14,210 nt of DNA from an uncultured Collinsella sp. (GTDB lineage Bacteria; Actinomycetota; Coriobacteriia; Coriobacteriales; Coriobacteriaceae): the NCBI GenBank assembly GCA_902495155.1, contig CABUWD010000052.1, forward strand, positions 1 through 14,210. The letters are read 5' to 3'. Every line of letters begins with the position of its first letter. Within the stretch, counting starts at the first letter, position 1. Of the stretch, positions 14,197 through 14,210 are shown piece by piece. Made by a program: the position numbers and the translations under genes. The notes beneath the pieces were generated by a model. That model did not search any database, was not told the origin of the DNA, and saw nothing but the letters and a program-made list of their open reading frames with translations.

Positions 14197-14209
14197 ACGA
14201 ATGGTGCAC
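14197..14209 (+). repeat. 13-bp direct repeat, right copy
   Basis: ACGAATGGTGCAC, exact copy of 11120-11132, 3,077 bp downstream in the same orientation and one base from the window edge. It is directly preceded by AAATCAACC, whose complement GGTTGATT mirrors CCTTGATT after the left copy. Confidence 0.6.
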
Positions 14210-14210
14210 A

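Noticed and set aside
1..14210. CRISPR arrays, tRNA or rRNA genes, toxin-antitoxin or phage-defence system
   Set aside because: No regularly spaced repeats, no tRNA-like cloverleaf and no defence-type domains were seen on either strand.

Overview
The window looks like a surface-polysaccharide locus from a high-GC Gram-positive bacterium, most likely an actinobacterium of the Coriobacteriia type (Collinsella/Olsenella-like). That placement is an inference from gene content, the GC-rich rml and transposase genes, and the mix of ATG, GTG and TTG starts; no rRNA or marker gene is present to confirm it.

Layout. (1) 1-1670: GC-rich dTDP-sugar genes on the minus strand, rfbB/rmlB (cut by the left edge) and rfbA/rmlA. 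(2) 1671-11110: a clearly AT-richer block of glycan assembly genes. One membrane O-acyltransferase reads on the plus strand (1775-2803). Six genes read on the minus strand, in transcription order: a DPM1-like GT2 (11048-10362), a DUF2304 small membrane protein, a DUF2142 polytopic membrane protein, a large protein with two GT2 domains, a WsaF-like GT4, and a polysaccharide pyruvyl transferase. Junctions are tight (4-nt overlap, 1-nt gap, 9-nt gap, 1-nt overlap), apart from one 169-bp gap before the DUF2142 gene. A good promoter with a perfect TATAAT -10 box lies just upstream of the first GT2. (3) 11120-14209: a very GC-rich mobile region. It holds an intact-looking IS21-family element (istA/istB, minus strand, long imperfect inverted ends) inside debris that includes two short broken plus-strand reading frames. 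A perfect 13-bp direct repeat (11120-11132 and 14197-14209) brackets the whole region.

How the genes fit together. RmlA and RmlB are the first two steps to dTDP-L-rhamnose. The WsaF-like GT4 and the double GT2 resemble rhamnan or cell-wall glycopolymer glycosyltransferases that would use such donors in the cytoplasm. The DPM1-like GT2 with DUF2304 is the kind of pair expected to load a sugar on polyprenyl phosphate, and DUF2142 is a plausible membrane (GT-C-like) transferase using it outside the membrane. The pyruvyl transferase and the acyltransferase would add ketal pyruvate and O-acyl groups. This is a pathway-level inference; the actual glycan is unknown. No polymerase, flippase or ABC exporter is seen in the window.

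I did not find a system that is clearly new. The most unusual signals are the nested mobile region with its 13-bp direct repeats, the tandem GC-rich hairpins in the istA leader, the 17-bp hairpin before a truncated frame, and the unassigned extra domains fused to two consecutive glycosyltransferases.
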